Part shown: piece after piece, positions 1-9,305 of the stretch
Position numbering within the stretch: position 1 is the first letter of the stretch
Layout of the letters: the number at the start of each line of letters is the position of its first letter
DNA from: Pseudomonadota bacterium
GTDB lineage: Bacteria > Pseudomonadota > Alphaproteobacteria > Rhizobiales > Rhizobiaceae
Direction: 5' to 3'
Assembly (NCBI GenBank): GCA_023404095.1
Contig: JAEYDD010000051.1
Coordinates: forward strand, 119,442-183,441
DNA: 64,000 nt
Notes under the pieces: model-generated
Told to the model about the DNA's origin: nothing
Databases searched by the model: none
What the model saw: the letters and a program-made list of their open reading frames with translations, nothing else
Made by a program: the position numbers and the translations under genes

Positions 1-224
1 ACACGCCGCGCATGTTCAAGATCATGAAGCGCAAGGCGATCGACATGCTGGGCGACGAATCGCGCTGGGAGGAACTCTACGACAAGTATCCCGGAAAGCG
101 TCCGGCGACGGCCGAAGAGGTTGCCGATCTCTGCGTTTTCCTCGCCTCGCCGAAGGCAGGCTACATCAGCGGTACGGTCGTCACGATCGATGGCGGCATC
201 GCCGCCCGCGGCTCGGTGATCTGA
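1..224 (+). CDS. SDR-family oxidoreductase, C-terminal part (cut by window edge)
   Basis: This is the last ~70 residues of a short-chain dehydrogenase/reductase. The frame is open to the left edge, so the real start lies outside and the internal ATG at 12 is not a start. The visible part holds the typical SDR tail: a helix region ending in PATAEEVADLCVFLASP, then AGYISGTVVTIDGG, the conserved strand and glycine pair near the C-terminus of classical SDRs. The Rossmann GxxxGxG and YxxxK motifs would lie upstream. It ends five bases before the aminotransferase, so it is probably the preceding gene of the same operon. Substrate unknown. Confidence 0.85.
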   Translation, partial: TPRMFKIMKRKAIDMLGDESRWEELYDKYPGKRPATAEEVADLCVFLASPKAGYISGTVVTIDGGIAARGSVI

Positions 225-229
225 TCGCC

Positions 230-1360
230 ATGGCCGACGCACGCACCCGCAACCGCTATTTCGACGACCTTTTCTCCACGCCGGACCTGGCGTGGATGGG
301 CCAAAATACCAACCACGTCCCCGCGCATCCGGCCATCGTCGAGGCGATGGTCAGGTCGGTGGAAGCCGGTGAGTTCAACGCCTATGCGCCGCCGATGGGC
401 TTCGAGGCGCTACGCAGCGCCATCGTCGCCGATCTCGGCGTCAAGGCCGGCGAGGCGCTCGTTACCGAGGGCGGCGTCAACGCGCTCGCCATGATATGCA
501 AGGCGCGCGCCAAGCCCGGCACGACACTGGTTACCACCGATCCAACCTGGAAATGGCCGTGCATGTTCGCCGAGCAGGCCGGCGCCGAGGTGATCCAGAT
601 CCCGATCTACGATCCAGCGACAAACTACAAGCTGACGCCGGAAGCGCTTCGTGCCGCCGTCGACGAGCGTTGCGCGCTTATCTACATCGTCGATCCGAAC
701 AATCCGCTCGGCATCCGCTACGAGCGGGAGGAAATCGAAGCCTTCGCCGAGATTGCCCGCTCGGTCGGCGCGCTTATGATCCATGACTGCACCTATCGCG
801 ACTTCGCCGACGGCCACACGCCGGTGCTGCAGGTTGCGCCGGAGGGCACCGTTGTCTCACTCAGCTTCTCGAAGTGGCTGGGTCTGGCCGGCATGCGCAT
901 CGGCGCCCTGGTAGCCGAACCGAAGCTGGTGGACGAATTCTCGGCCGCCTCGACCTCGGTCCTCGGTGCCTCCGTGGTCGCCCAGCGTGCCGCCATGGCG
1001 GGCCTCTCGGTCAAGCCGGAATGGATGCAGGAGGTTCGTCGCCTCGATCGAGCCAACAAGGCGATGATTGTCGAAGCCGCCGGGAACGCCGGCCTCTCGG
1101 TACCGATTCCTGTCTCGCACGGCAATTTCCTCGTGCTCGAGACCGCTGCGACCGGGGTGTCTCCGGAAGCGATCGTTGAGGCCGCACGGCGCGAAGGCGT
1201 GATGATCCGGCAGGGCCGCTATCACACCGCCGCCTTCGGCGACCGTTTCATCAAGGTCTCGACCTCGGTGCCGGGCGCCTGGGCCGAGCGTTTCTGCGAA
1301 GGCCTGCCGCGCTACATCGAGACGGCACGCACGCTCAACGACGTACCGGCCCTGTTCTAG
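230..1360 (+). CDS. PLP-dependent aminotransferase, class I/II
   Basis: This 376-residue protein is a fold-type I aminotransferase that should move an amino group between an amino acid and a keto acid in the cytoplasm. The Schiff-base lysine is K215 in SFSKWLGLAGMRIG. D186 in the IHDCTYRD stretch would bind the pyridine nitrogen, and N158 in DPNNPLG the ring hydroxyl. R223 is a likely phosphate contact. Length is normal for the family. The start follows the SDR stop by five bases, in a co-directional set with hydrolases and a nucleoside hydrolase. The amino donor cannot be told from sequence alone. MalY/PatB-like lyase activity is a less likely alternative. Confidence 0.88.
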   Translation: MADARTRNRYFDDLFSTPDLAWMGQNTNHVPAHPAIVEAMVRSVEAGEFNAYAPPMGFEALRSAIVADLGVKAGEALVTEGGVNALAMICKARAKPGTTLVTTDPTWKWPCMFAEQAGAEVIQIPIYDPATNYKLTPEALRAAVDERCALIYIVDPNNPLGIRYEREEIEAFAEIARSVGALMIHDCTYRDFADGHTPVLQVAPEGTVVSLSFSKWLGLAGMRIGALVAEPKLVDEFSAASTSVLGASVVAQRAAMAGLSVKPEWMQEVRRLDRANKAMIVEAAGNAGLSVPIPVSHGNFLVLETAATGVSPEAIVEAARREGVMIRQGRYHTAAFGDRFIKVSTSVPGAWAERFCEGLPRYIETARTLNDVPALF

Positions 1361-1402
1361 GGCCGGCACTGATACGGCAACTGATCGAGAAAGAGGCTCC
1401 GC

Positions 1403-2281
1403 ATGTATGCGACCGCGCGCGATGGGACCAGGCTCTACTACGAGACCGCAGGGGAGGGCGGCACGCCCATTCTCTTCGTCCACGAGTTCGGCGGCAACTA
1501 CGATGCCTGGGAGCCGCAGATGAGCTTCTTCGCGCGCCGCCACCGCTGCATCACCTACGCGGCACGCGGCTATGCGCCGTCCGATATCCCCGAGGATGTC
1601 GAAAGGTATTCCCAGGCGATCGCGGCATCGGATGCGCTTGCCGTGCTCGATGCGCTCGGCATCGGGAAGGCGCATGTCGTCGGTCTGTCGATGGGCGGCT
1701 TTGCCACGCTGCATTTCGGCCTGCGCTATCCCGAACGCGCTCTGTCGCTGACGATTGCGGGTGCGGGCTACGGCACGGAGCGGGAAACGGCCGACTATTT
1801 CCGCAATACCTCGCTGAAGGTGGCGGAGAATTTCGAAAGGGACCCGGCCGGTTTTTCGAAGATCTATTCGCTCGGCGCAAGCCGTGTGCAGTTCCAGAAC
1901 AAGGATCCGCGCGGCTGGGCTGCCTTCGCCGAACGCCTTTCGCGCCATTCGGCGATCGGTGCCGCCAACACGATGCGCGGCGTGCAGTGCCGCCGCCCGT
2001 CATTCTGGGACCTCGAGGAGGAGCTGAAGCGCATGACCGTGCCGACGCTCGTAATGACCGGCGACGAGGATGACCACTGCCTCCAGCCGTCGATCTACCT
2101 CAAGAAGATGCTGCCCGCCGCCGGCCTCGCGATCCTGCCGAAGACAGGCCACACGCTGAACCTCGAAGAACCCGCACTCTTCAATGCACTCGTCGCCGAT
2201 TTCATCGCGCAGGCCGAACAGGGTGCCTGGAAGGTGCGCGATCCACGCGCCGATCCCGGTCAGGTCATGCGGACGGAGTAG
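1403..2281 (+). CDS. Alpha/beta hydrolase
   Basis: This 292-residue alpha/beta hydrolase carries the nucleophile elbow GLSMGG with S96. The oxyanion region is FVHEFGGN near residues 26-32. The acid is probably in the TGDEDDHC stretch and the catalytic histidine in LPKTGHTLN near the C-terminus. The family includes 3-oxoadipate enol-lactonase and meta-cleavage product hydrolases. No signal peptide is seen, so it should act in the cytoplasm. A purine-rich stretch (gaaagagg) precedes the ATG. It probably hydrolyses an ester, lactone or C-C bond in the pathway encoded around it; the substrate is not identifiable here. Confidence 0.85.
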   Translation: MYATARDGTRLYYETAGEGGTPILFVHEFGGNYDAWEPQMSFFARRHRCITYAARGYAPSDIPEDVERYSQAIAASDALAVLDALGIGKAHVVGLSMGGFATLHFGLRYPERALSLTIAGAGYGTERETADYFRNTSLKVAENFERDPAGFSKIYSLGASRVQFQNKDPRGWAAFAERLSRHSAIGAANTMRGVQCRRPSFWDLEEELKRMTVPTLVMTGDEDDHCLQPSIYLKKMLPAAGLAILPKTGHTLNLEEPALFNALVADFIAQAEQGAWKVRDPRADPGQVMRTE

Positions 2282-2285
2282 GGGC

Positions 2286-3542
2286 ATGGCGGTGCCGAGG
2301 ATTTCCGCCGACCGGCTCTGGCTGCGCCTGATGGCGCTCGGCGAAGACGGCGCGCTGCCCGGCGGCGGCGTCAACCGGCAAGCGCTATCGGCGGAAGAAG
2401 TCCTCGCCTGGCGTCGCATCATCGGCTGGGGCGCGGAAGCCGGCCTCAAGCCCTCGACCGATCCTGCCGGAAACCTCTTCCTGACGCTGGAAGGTTCTGC
2501 TCCCCACCTGGCGCCCGTCGTCGCCGGCAGTCATATCGACAGCCAGCCGACGGGCGGTCTTTTTGATGGAGCCTTCGGTACGCTTGCCGCGCTTGAAGCG
2601 GTTACCACCATCGCCGAAGCGGGGCTTAGGCCCGAACGTTCGATCGTTGTCGTCGGCTGGATGAACGAGGAGGGAAGCCGTTTCGCGCCGGGCATGATGG
2701 GCTCGGAGCTCTTTGCCGGCCTGCGTCCGCTTGGCGAGGTCTTGGCGGTTCGCGACGCCGACGGCATCAGCGTCGGCGAAGCGCTGAAAGCGCTTCACGA
2801 TTGTTTCCCCGATGTCGAGCGTCGGCCGCTGGGCTTTCCGGTACACGCCTACGTTGAGCCGCACATCGAACAGGCCGATCTGCTGGAGACGGAAGGTGCG
2901 GTCATTGGCGTCGTTTCCGGAATCCAGGGCAAGAAGACCTTTGAGATCACGCTTTCCGGTCGGGAAGCCCATGCCGGCACGGAGCCGATGGCACAGCGGC
3001 AGGATGCGGTGAAAGCCTTCGCGGAGATCGCCTCGCGCATGCACGCCGCCATGGCTGGCGACCTCCTGGTAAAGTTCACCATCGGCCGCGTCGTGGTCGA
3101 GCCGAATGCGCCCTCCGTCGTGCCGGCCAGGGTGACGTTCCGCATCGACCTGCGCCATCCCGACAACGCCACGCTGAATGCCTTCGCCGCGCGGATCGAG
3201 GAAATCGCGAAGGCAGGGGCGGGCGCCTGCGCCGTCGATATCCGCCGCCTCGTCGATGCCCCATCGAACGGTTTCGATCCCGGCCTTCAAGAGGCGATCC
3301 GCACCTCGGCCGACAGGCACGGCCTTGTTCGCCTCGACCTACTTTCCGCCGCCGGCCATGACGCGCGACAGATGGCGCCGCTCACCCGCACAGCGATGAT
3401 CTTCATTCCGTGCCGCGGCGGCGTCAGCCATCATCCCGACGAATGGGCCGAGCCCGCCCATGTCGCCGCCGGTGCCACCGTTCTTCTCGACCTCCTCATG
3501 CGGGAGGCGGGCGTTTTGTCGAACCAAGGAGATGAAAGATGA
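2286..3542 (+). CDS. M20-family Zn amidohydrolase (N-carbamoyl-L-amino-acid hydrolase/allantoate amidohydrolase type)
   Basis: This 418-residue protein belongs to the M20 dinuclear metal hydrolases that cleave N-carbamoyl-L-amino acids, ureidopropionate or allantoate to give ammonia and CO2. Metal-site residues are visible: H83 in GSHIDSQ, D94 in GGLFDGAFG, the pair E128-E129 in NEEGSRF, a histidine in YVEPHIEQ and the late GVSHHPDEW segment. The start was set at 2286 (MAVPRIS), four bases after the previous stop; a longer upstream reading overlaps the hydrolase and has no family similarity. Its presence suggests that the pathway releases nitrogen from a ureido or carbamoyl compound formed by ring opening. 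Exact substrate unknown. Confidence 0.87.
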   Translation: MAVPRISADRLWLRLMALGEDGALPGGGVNRQALSAEEVLAWRRIIGWGAEAGLKPSTDPAGNLFLTLEGSAPHLAPVVAGSHIDSQPTGGLFDGAFGTLAALEAVTTIAEAGLRPERSIVVVGWMNEEGSRFAPGMMGSELFAGLRPLGEVLAVRDADGISVGEALKALHDCFPDVERRPLGFPVHAYVEPHIEQADLLETEGAVIGVVSGIQGKKTFEITLSGREAHAGTEPMAQRQDAVKAFAEIASRMHAAMAGDLLVKFTIGRVVVEPNAPSVVPARVTFRIDLRHPDNATLNAFAARIEEIAKAGAGACAVDIRRLVDAPSNGFDPGLQEAIRTSADRHGLVRLDLLSAAGHDARQMAPLTRTAMIFIPCRGGVSHHPDEWAEPAHVAAGATVLLDLLMREAGVLSNQGDER

Positions 3543-4468
3543 GCACAGCCAACGACATGGCGGAAATGCCGGTCCAACTGCCGCGTGATCCCGCAAGCGC
3601 GGCACAGGCGCGCAGCCGCTATTTCAACTCCGGCAACGCCTTCAATATCAAGCTGCCGCCGGTGCCGGGGCACATCTTCATCGACGAGCCGGCCAAGGCG
3701 ATGAAGTCGGATGTAACCGGCTTCATCAACTGCGACCAGTCCGACAGGATGCAGTGCGCCTTCCCGGCGACGACGCCCCTGATGCTGGCACGCTACGCCG
3801 TCGTCAAAGCGGGCGAGACGCTCGACACGACGCTGCCGAACACCGCGTCGATCTGGTACGTCATCAAGGGAAGCGCCGATCTTACCGTTGGCGGCGAAGG
3901 CGCCGCCCTTGGCAAGGCAGATGTGTTCCTCCTTCCGGGTGGCGTAGCGTCCTCCATCACCGCCAGGGAAGACAGCGTCTTATGGGCCGTCGGCAACGAT
4001 CCACAGCTCATGTTCGATGCGTCGGCACCGGCTACAGGGGCAGAAGCCGCGGTGCAGTTCGTCCACTATCCGGCCGACGAGATCGTCCACCAGCTCGATG
4101 TCGTCTACAGCCGCAATGCCAATGAGGGCACGTCCGGCCACGCGCTGATCTTCTCCGCCGAGAAGACGGAGGCCGCACGCAACATCACCCCGACGATGAC
4201 GTTGTCGCTCAACACGTTGAAGCCCAACAGCGAGCAGCCGCCGCACAAGCACAATTCGGCTGCCATCACGCTGGTCGTCGCGGGCGACCCGGCCTATTCG
4301 ATGGTTGCCGACCAGAAATGCGACTGGTCGCCCTGGGCGACACTGGTCACGCCGCCTGCGGCCAAGCACAGCCACCACAACGATGGCAATACCCGCGCCG
4401 AATTTCTGATCGTGCAGGACGGCGGCTTCTACTACCATGCCCGCACGATGGGCTTCGAGTTCTACTGA
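3539..4468 (+). CDS. Bicupin protein (gentisate dioxygenase-like fold)
   Basis: This 309-residue protein has two cupin domains. The N-terminal one (about residues 80-140, around TASIWYVIKGSADLTVGG) has a degenerate metal motif. The C-terminal one (about 225-305) contains PPHKHNSAAITLVV and AAKHSHHNDG, which look like an intact histidine metal site. This layout resembles gentisate/1-hydroxy-2-naphthoate dioxygenases, but the sequence is not clearly either. The ATG overlaps the preceding stop as ATGA, with an AAGGAG box just upstream, so translation is coupled. It could be a ring-cleaving dioxygenase or a non-catalytic cupin; confidence in the fold is high and in the activity low. Confidence 0.75.
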   Translation: MSTANDMAEMPVQLPRDPASAAQARSRYFNSGNAFNIKLPPVPGHIFIDEPAKAMKSDVTGFINCDQSDRMQCAFPATTPLMLARYAVVKAGETLDTTLPNTASIWYVIKGSADLTVGGEGAALGKADVFLLPGGVASSITAREDSVLWAVGNDPQLMFDASAPATGAEAAVQFVHYPADEIVHQLDVVYSRNANEGTSGHALIFSAEKTEAARNITPTMTLSLNTLKPNSEQPPHKHNSAAITLVVAGDPAYSMVADQKCDWSPWATLVTPPAAKHSHHNDGNTRAEFLIVQDGGFYYHARTMGFEFY

Positions 4469-5406
4469 TGCGGCTCATCATCGATACGGATACGGCGGGC
4501 GACGACACCTACTCGCTGCTTCTGGCGATGCGGACGCCCGGCTCGACCCTCGAAGCGGTGACGATCTGCGTCGGCAACGTGCCGTTCGACCAGCAGGTCG
4601 AAAACGCGCTGGCGACGATCGAGGCGGCTGGCTTCTCCGGGAGGGTTCCGGTTTATTGCGGCGCGCGGCGCCCCATGGTCAAGCCATGGGAGGCCTCGAC
4701 CATGCACGGCAACGACGGCATGAGCGGCGCCAACTTTCCCATCGCCCGCCAACGTCCGGAGACCATGCACGCCGTCGACGCGATCATCGAGCGCGTGATG
4801 GCGGAGCCGGGTGAAATCGACATCCTTGCGCAGGCGCCGCTTACCAACATCGCACTGGCCGTGATGAAGGAGCCGCGCATCGCCCGGGCGGTGCGCCATC
4901 TCTGGATCATGGGCGGCACGGACAATTCCGTCGGCAACATCACCCCTTGCGCGGAGTACAACTTCTTCATCGATCCGGAGGCGGCGCGGATCGTCTTCGA
5001 GGCAGGCTTCAACATCACGCTGTCGACCTGGACGCTGACGTTGAAATCGAGCGTCTTCGAGACGGAACAACTCGAAGAGATCTTCGCGATGAGGACGCCG
5101 CTGTCGGAGTTCTACCGCAAGGTTTCCGCCGTGCCGCGGCGGACGGCGCAGGCGCGCTACGGCCGCCCCATGAGCACGCATCCGGATTCACTAACCTGCG
5201 CCTGCGCGCTCAACCCGGCCCTCATCGAAGCTTCGCGCGAGGCCGTGGTGCGGATCGAGACCGCCGGCGAGATCACGCGGGGCTTTTCAGCCATCCATCC
5301 GCCGGTGCTCGGCAATCGGTGGCCAGACTACACGGTCAATGCCCGCGTCATCGAGCGCGCGTCGAACGATGGTTTCTTCCGGATGATGAAGCAGGCGCTT
5401 TCGTAG
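4468..5406 (+). CDS. Nucleoside hydrolase (IunH/RihA type)
   Basis: The protein is 312 residues and opens with the Ca-binding aspartate motif of nucleoside hydrolases, IIDTDTAGDD (D6, D8, D12, D13). Later conserved parts include the QAPLTNIAL region and the WIMGGT segment before CAEYNFFIDPEAA. These enzymes cleave the N-glycosidic bond of ribosides to free base and ribose. The start at 4468 overlaps the cupin stop (TGATG); the longer open frame upstream lies inside the cupin gene. It is the last gene before a 371-base non-coding stretch. Its place suggests that the substrate of this cluster is, or passes through, a riboside. Confidence 0.9.
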   Translation: MRLIIDTDTAGDDTYSLLLAMRTPGSTLEAVTICVGNVPFDQQVENALATIEAAGFSGRVPVYCGARRPMVKPWEASTMHGNDGMSGANFPIARQRPETMHAVDAIIERVMAEPGEIDILAQAPLTNIALAVMKEPRIARAVRHLWIMGGTDNSVGNITPCAEYNFFIDPEAARIVFEAGFNITLSTWTLTLKSSVFETEQLEEIFAMRTPLSEFYRKVSAVPRRTAQARYGRPMSTHPDSLTCACALNPALIEASREAVVRIETAGEITRGFSAIHPPVLGNRWPDYTVNARVIERASNDGFFRMMKQALS

Positions 5407-5410
5407 ACGT

Positions 5411-5425
5411 CCTGCCGAGGGCAGG
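5411..5425 (+). terminator. Short hairpin after the nucleoside hydrolase
   Basis: CCTGCC and GGCAGG form a perfect 6-bp stem around the three-base loop GAG, five bases after the stop codon. No T-run follows, so it is at best a weak or Rho-assisted terminator. Confidence 0.3.
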
Positions 5426-5572
5426 CAGGCCAGCGCCAACCTCGATCGTCGAGCTTTCCAGGACGGCCACAAGCTGCGGGAAGATCTGGGTCGCCACCCG
5501 CGGTGCATGCCTCAAAAACGACCATTCAATGCACAATAAATGGAACTTTCTGCACGCAGGAAATTAATTTAT

Positions 5573-5746
5573 GTATGCAAAAATATTGAATATGGATGCA
5601 GGACAACGCTGCGATGCGCATCACATCGCCAAAATCGGCACGAATGAGCCGGAAATGGGAAATAAACGTAAATTTGCATCATTCCCGTGGCGGCCATCAG
5701 TTTGGCATGCCGCTTGCTTGTATCCCTATAGACAAAAACTGCATAC
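5573..5746. promoter_or_regulatory. Opposed GTATGCA / TGCATAC motifs flanking the promoter
   Basis: GTATGCA at 5573-5579 and its exact reverse complement TGCATAC at 5740-5746 lie about 167 bases apart on either side of the sigma-54 promoter. The second sits about 11 bases past the predicted transcription start. They may be half-sites of one regulator; with 7-bp motifs chance is possible. The rest of the 5407-5777 gap is AT-richer than the genes, with no ORF recognised and no TPP or FMN riboswitch elements seen. Confidence 0.3.
5703..5717 (+). promoter_or_regulatory. Sigma-54 (RpoN) promoter, -24/-12 type
   Basis: TGGCATG-N4-TTGC matches the sigma-54 consensus TGGCAYR-N4-TTGCW at every fixed position. 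The invariant GG (5704-5705) and GC (5716-5717) are ten bases apart. Transcription would start near 5729 and lead into the ABC ATPase at 5778, which has a GGAGG ribosome site at 5767-5771. Sigma-54 promoters need an enhancer-binding activator such as NtrC; no activator gene lies nearby and no clear NtrC dyad was found. This would tie the importer and monooxygenase operon to nitrogen status or a dedicated activator. Confidence 0.7.
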
Positions 5747-5777
5747 GTAAGGATCTTTGCGATGACGGAGGCAAACC

Positions 5778-6650
<873 letters not shown>

Positions 6651-6668
6651 TAGAGACGAGGAACTGAC

Positions 6669-7448
6669 ATGACCGACCACTATTCGGGCCGCCCCGCCCA
6701 CATCTCCGAGAGCGAATGGAAGGCGCGTGTCGATCTCGCCGCCTGCTACCGCATGGTGGCGCGGCTCGGCATGGACGACTTGATCTACAATCACATTTCC
6801 ATGCGGGTGCCCGGCCACGAGGACCAGTTCCTGCTCAATCCCTACGGTTTCCTCTTCGAGGAAATCACCGCGTCGAGCCTGGTGCGCATCGATATCCAAG
6901 GCAACAAGCTCGACGACACGCCCTATACTGTCAACAAGGCCGCCTTCGTCATTCACGGGGCGATCCACAAGTCGAGCCACGACGCGGTCTGCGTGCTGCA
7001 CACCCATTCAGACGCAAGCGTCGCCGTCTCCTGCCAGGAGGACGGCCTGCTACCGCTCAGCCAGTTCGCCATGCGCTTCTACAACCGCCAGGCCTTTCAC
7101 GACTACGAAGGCGTGGCGATCGACCTTGACGAACAGGCACGCATTATCGGCCACCTGGGCGACAACAGGGTGATGCTGATGCGCAATCACGGCATCCTGA
7201 CGGTGGGCCGCACGCCGGGTGAAGCGTTCATGTTGCTCTATTACTTCGAACGCGCCGCGCGCATCCAGCTCGATCTGCAGGCGGCAACCGCCTCCGGCAC
7301 GAAGCTCGTCGTGCCGCCGCACGAGGTCTGCGAAAAGGCCGCGCGACAGTTCTGGGAAAGCAAGGGCGACATTCTCATTGCCGGCGAGCGGGAGTGGCCG
7401 GCCTTCCTGAGGCAGCTCGACAGGGAGGGCGCGGACTACCGGCAATGA
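6669..7448 (+). CDS. Class II aldolase/adducin-family protein
   Basis: This 259-residue protein belongs to the class II aldolase/adducin family (fuculose-1-phosphate aldolase, ribulose-5-phosphate epimerase and many uncharacterised members). The zinc histidines are seen in LHTHSDASVAVS and later in MRNHGILTVG; the N-terminal MDDLIYNHISMRVPG is also typical. It is cytoplasmic. It lies inside the ABC importer operon between ATPase and SBP, so its substrate is likely a product of the imported compound, for example a sugar-phosphate or hydroxy acid. A decarboxylase or hydratase role is also known in the family. Confidence 0.85.
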   Translation: MTDHYSGRPAHISESEWKARVDLAACYRMVARLGMDDLIYNHISMRVPGHEDQFLLNPYGFLFEEITASSLVRIDIQGNKLDDTPYTVNKAAFVIHGAIHKSSHDAVCVLHTHSDASVAVSCQEDGLLPLSQFAMRFYNRQAFHDYEGVAIDLDEQARIIGHLGDNRVMLMRNHGILTVGRTPGEAFMLLYYFERAARIQLDLQAATASGTKLVVPPHEVCEKAARQFWESKGDILIAGEREWPAFLRQLDREGADYRQ

Positions 7449-7497
7449 GTGCGGGTGGAGGAGAATCGACAACGACGAAAACCAACAGAGAGGTTCC

Positions 7498-8511
7498 ATG
7501 TTCAGACGACGTACGTTATTCGCGGCCTTCGCTGCCGCCGCCTTTGGCCTCCAGGGGCTTTCTCCGGTCAGCGCACAGGATCTGGCCGATGCCAGCCTTC
7601 GCCTGAAATGGCTGACCCAGGCGCAGTTTGCCGGCTTCTATGTCGCCCTTGAAAAGGGGTACTACAAGGACGAGGGGATCAACCTCACCATCAACCCCGG
7701 CGGACCGAACCTTCTGACCGAGAACCTGGTAGCGACCGGTGCCGACACATTCGGTCTCTCCGGCGGTACGGACAGCGTGTTCGCCGCGCGCGACAAGGAT
7801 CTGCCGATCGTCTCGATTGGCGTTGCACATCAGGTCACGCCCTTCGTCTTCGTCTCTCACAAGGACGGTCCGGTCCAGTCGGTCGCCGACTTCAAGGGCA
7901 AGACGGCCACCACATGGTTCACCGGCGCCAATCACGTGTTGTCGGCGATGCTCTCCAAGGCCGGGACCAGTCCGTCCGACGTCGACATCCAGCCGCAACA
8001 GGTCTCCGTCACCCCGTTCGTCGACAAGCAGATCGATATCGTCACGGCCACGCGCTACAACGAGCTCTACGTCATCAACGAGCGCGTCGGTAAGGACAAT
8101 CTCAACCTCTTCGTACCCGAGGACAGCGGCGTCTCCTTCCCCCGCGACACGCTGATCGTCTCGGAACAGACGGCGGCCGAAAAGCCCGAACTCGTCACGA
8201 AGTTCCTGCGCGCCAGCGTCAAGGGATGGAAGGAAGCCTTTGCCAACGAGGCAGAAGCGATCGACATCATCATGAAGATCTCGCCGACGCTCGACCGCGC
8301 TCAGCAGGAATTCATGCTGAAGGAAGTCAAGACGCTGATGACAGCCGGCAAGGCCTCGACGGACGGCCTCTTCTCCATCGACATGGATGCGGTCGGCTCG
8401 GCCAACAAACTGCTCGCCGACTATGGCGTGATCTCCAAGCCGGTCGATCTCGATGCCGCATTCAACGCCAGCTTTATCGAGAGCATTCCCGCCGAGGAAA
8501 GGCGCCTATGA
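7498..8511 (+). CDS. ABC transporter substrate-binding protein, NMT1/THI5 (ThiY-like)
   Basis: This 337-residue periplasmic binding protein starts with a positively charged signal peptide (MFRRRTLFAAFAAAAFG) and probable cleavage near SPVSA-QDL. The opening LRLKWLTQAQFAGFYVALEKGYY matches the ThiY/RibY-like NMT1/THI5 branch, which binds pyrimidine or flavin-like molecules, rather than the sulfonate-binding SsuA branch. That points to a planar N-heterocycle as ligand, which fits the nucleoside hydrolase, amidohydrolase and flavin monooxygenase nearby. The ATG at 7498 is preceded by an AGAGAGG box. Ligand identity is inference. Confidence 0.88.
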   Translation: MFRRRTLFAAFAAAAFGLQGLSPVSAQDLADASLRLKWLTQAQFAGFYVALEKGYYKDEGINLTINPGGPNLLTENLVATGADTFGLSGGTDSVFAARDKDLPIVSIGVAHQVTPFVFVSHKDGPVQSVADFKGKTATTWFTGANHVLSAMLSKAGTSPSDVDIQPQQVSVTPFVDKQIDIVTATRYNELYVINERVGKDNLNLFVPEDSGVSFPRDTLIVSEQTAAEKPELVTKFLRASVKGWKEAFANEAEAIDIIMKISPTLDRAQQEFMLKEVKTLMTAGKASTDGLFSIDMDAVGSANKLLADYGVISKPVDLDAAFNASFIESIPAEERRL

Positions 8512-9305
8512 GCGGCACAGCCACCCTTGCTTCCAACCTGCCCGTCGTATCGACGGGCAGGATCGGTGTCGTTCTCAAGCCGGTTCTCTGGCTTCTGCTT
8601 GCGCTCGTCGTCGTCGAGGCGGTGGTCGTCGTGTTCGGAATCCGCACATACTACCTGCCGCGCCCGAGCGTGATCGCGTCGACCATTATGGCCACGCCCG
8701 GCGCCTATCTCGCAGGTCTTTGGCGCACCTTCCTTGAAACGGTGCTCGGCTTCGTCGCCGGCAGCCTGTTCGGCGTCGCCATGGCTGTCGTCTTCCACCG
8801 CTGGCAGACGCTGCGGGAACTGTTCTTTCCGCTCTTCATCGTTTCCCAGACCATACCCGTGATCGCCTTCGGCGCCGTTGTCGTCCTCTGGTTCGGCAAT
8901 ACGCTGTTCGCCAAGGCCGTGATCTCCTTCTACATCAGCTTTCTGCCGGTGACCGTGAACACGATGCTCGGCTTCTCCGCCGTCGATCCGCGCCAGGTGC
9001 AGCTCATGCGCAGCTTCGGCGCCACAGATGCGCAGATCCTCCGCCGGCTTTACCTGCCTGCCGCTCTGCCGCAGCTCTTCGTCGCGCTGAAGCTTGCTTC
9101 CTCGCTTGCTCTCGTCGGCGCGATCGTCGGCGAATGGTTCGGCGACACCACCGGCCTCGGCGTGCTCCTGCTGCAGGCCATGTACAACGAAAACGTGGCG
9201 GGCATCTGGGCTACCATCGTCGTATCCGCCTGCCTCGGCATGGGTCTCTACGGGGCAGTTTCCTGGGCCGAACGCAGGATCGTCTTCTGGGGAGGCGAGC
9301 AATGA
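8508..9305 (+). CDS. ABC transporter permease, NitT/TauT type (first of two)
   Basis: This 265-residue inner-membrane permease has about six hydrophobic segments and the EAA-type loop around MRSFGATDAQILRRLYLPAALPQLF, which docks the ATPase. The ATG overlaps the SBP stop as ATGA; a longer open frame upstream lies inside the SBP and is not used. The adjacent second permease suggests a heterodimeric channel, unlike the homodimers usual for SsuC/TauC. Confidence 0.9.
   Translation: MSGTATLASNLPVVSTGRIGVVLKPVLWLLLALVVVEAVVVVFGIRTYYLPRPSVIASTIMATPGAYLAGLWRTFLETVLGFVAGSLFGVAMAVVFHRWQTLRELFFPLFIVSQTIPVIAFGAVVVLWFGNTLFAKAVISFYISFLPVTVNTMLGFSAVDPRQVQLMRSFGATDAQILRRLYLPAALPQLFVALKLASSLALVGAIVGEWFGDTTGLGVLLLQAMYNENVAGIWATIVVSACLGMGLYGAVSWAERRIVFWGGEQ

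Noticed and set aside
857..1948. Minus-strand open frame of 363 codons
   Set aside because: Covers parts of two well-supported plus-strand genes and shows no conserved motif.
3539..4468. Naming the bicupin as gentisate 1,2-dioxygenase
   Set aside because: The fold fits, but the N-terminal metal motif is degenerate and no other gentisate pathway gene is present.
5461..5560. NtrC enhancer dyad upstream of the sigma-54 promoter
   Set aside because: GGTGCA and TGCAC half-sites occur, but not with the TGCAC-N7-GTGCA spacing needed.
5407..5777. TPP or FMN riboswitch before the ThiY-like importer
   Set aside because: The conserved TPP (CTGAGA) and FMN core elements were looked for and not seen.
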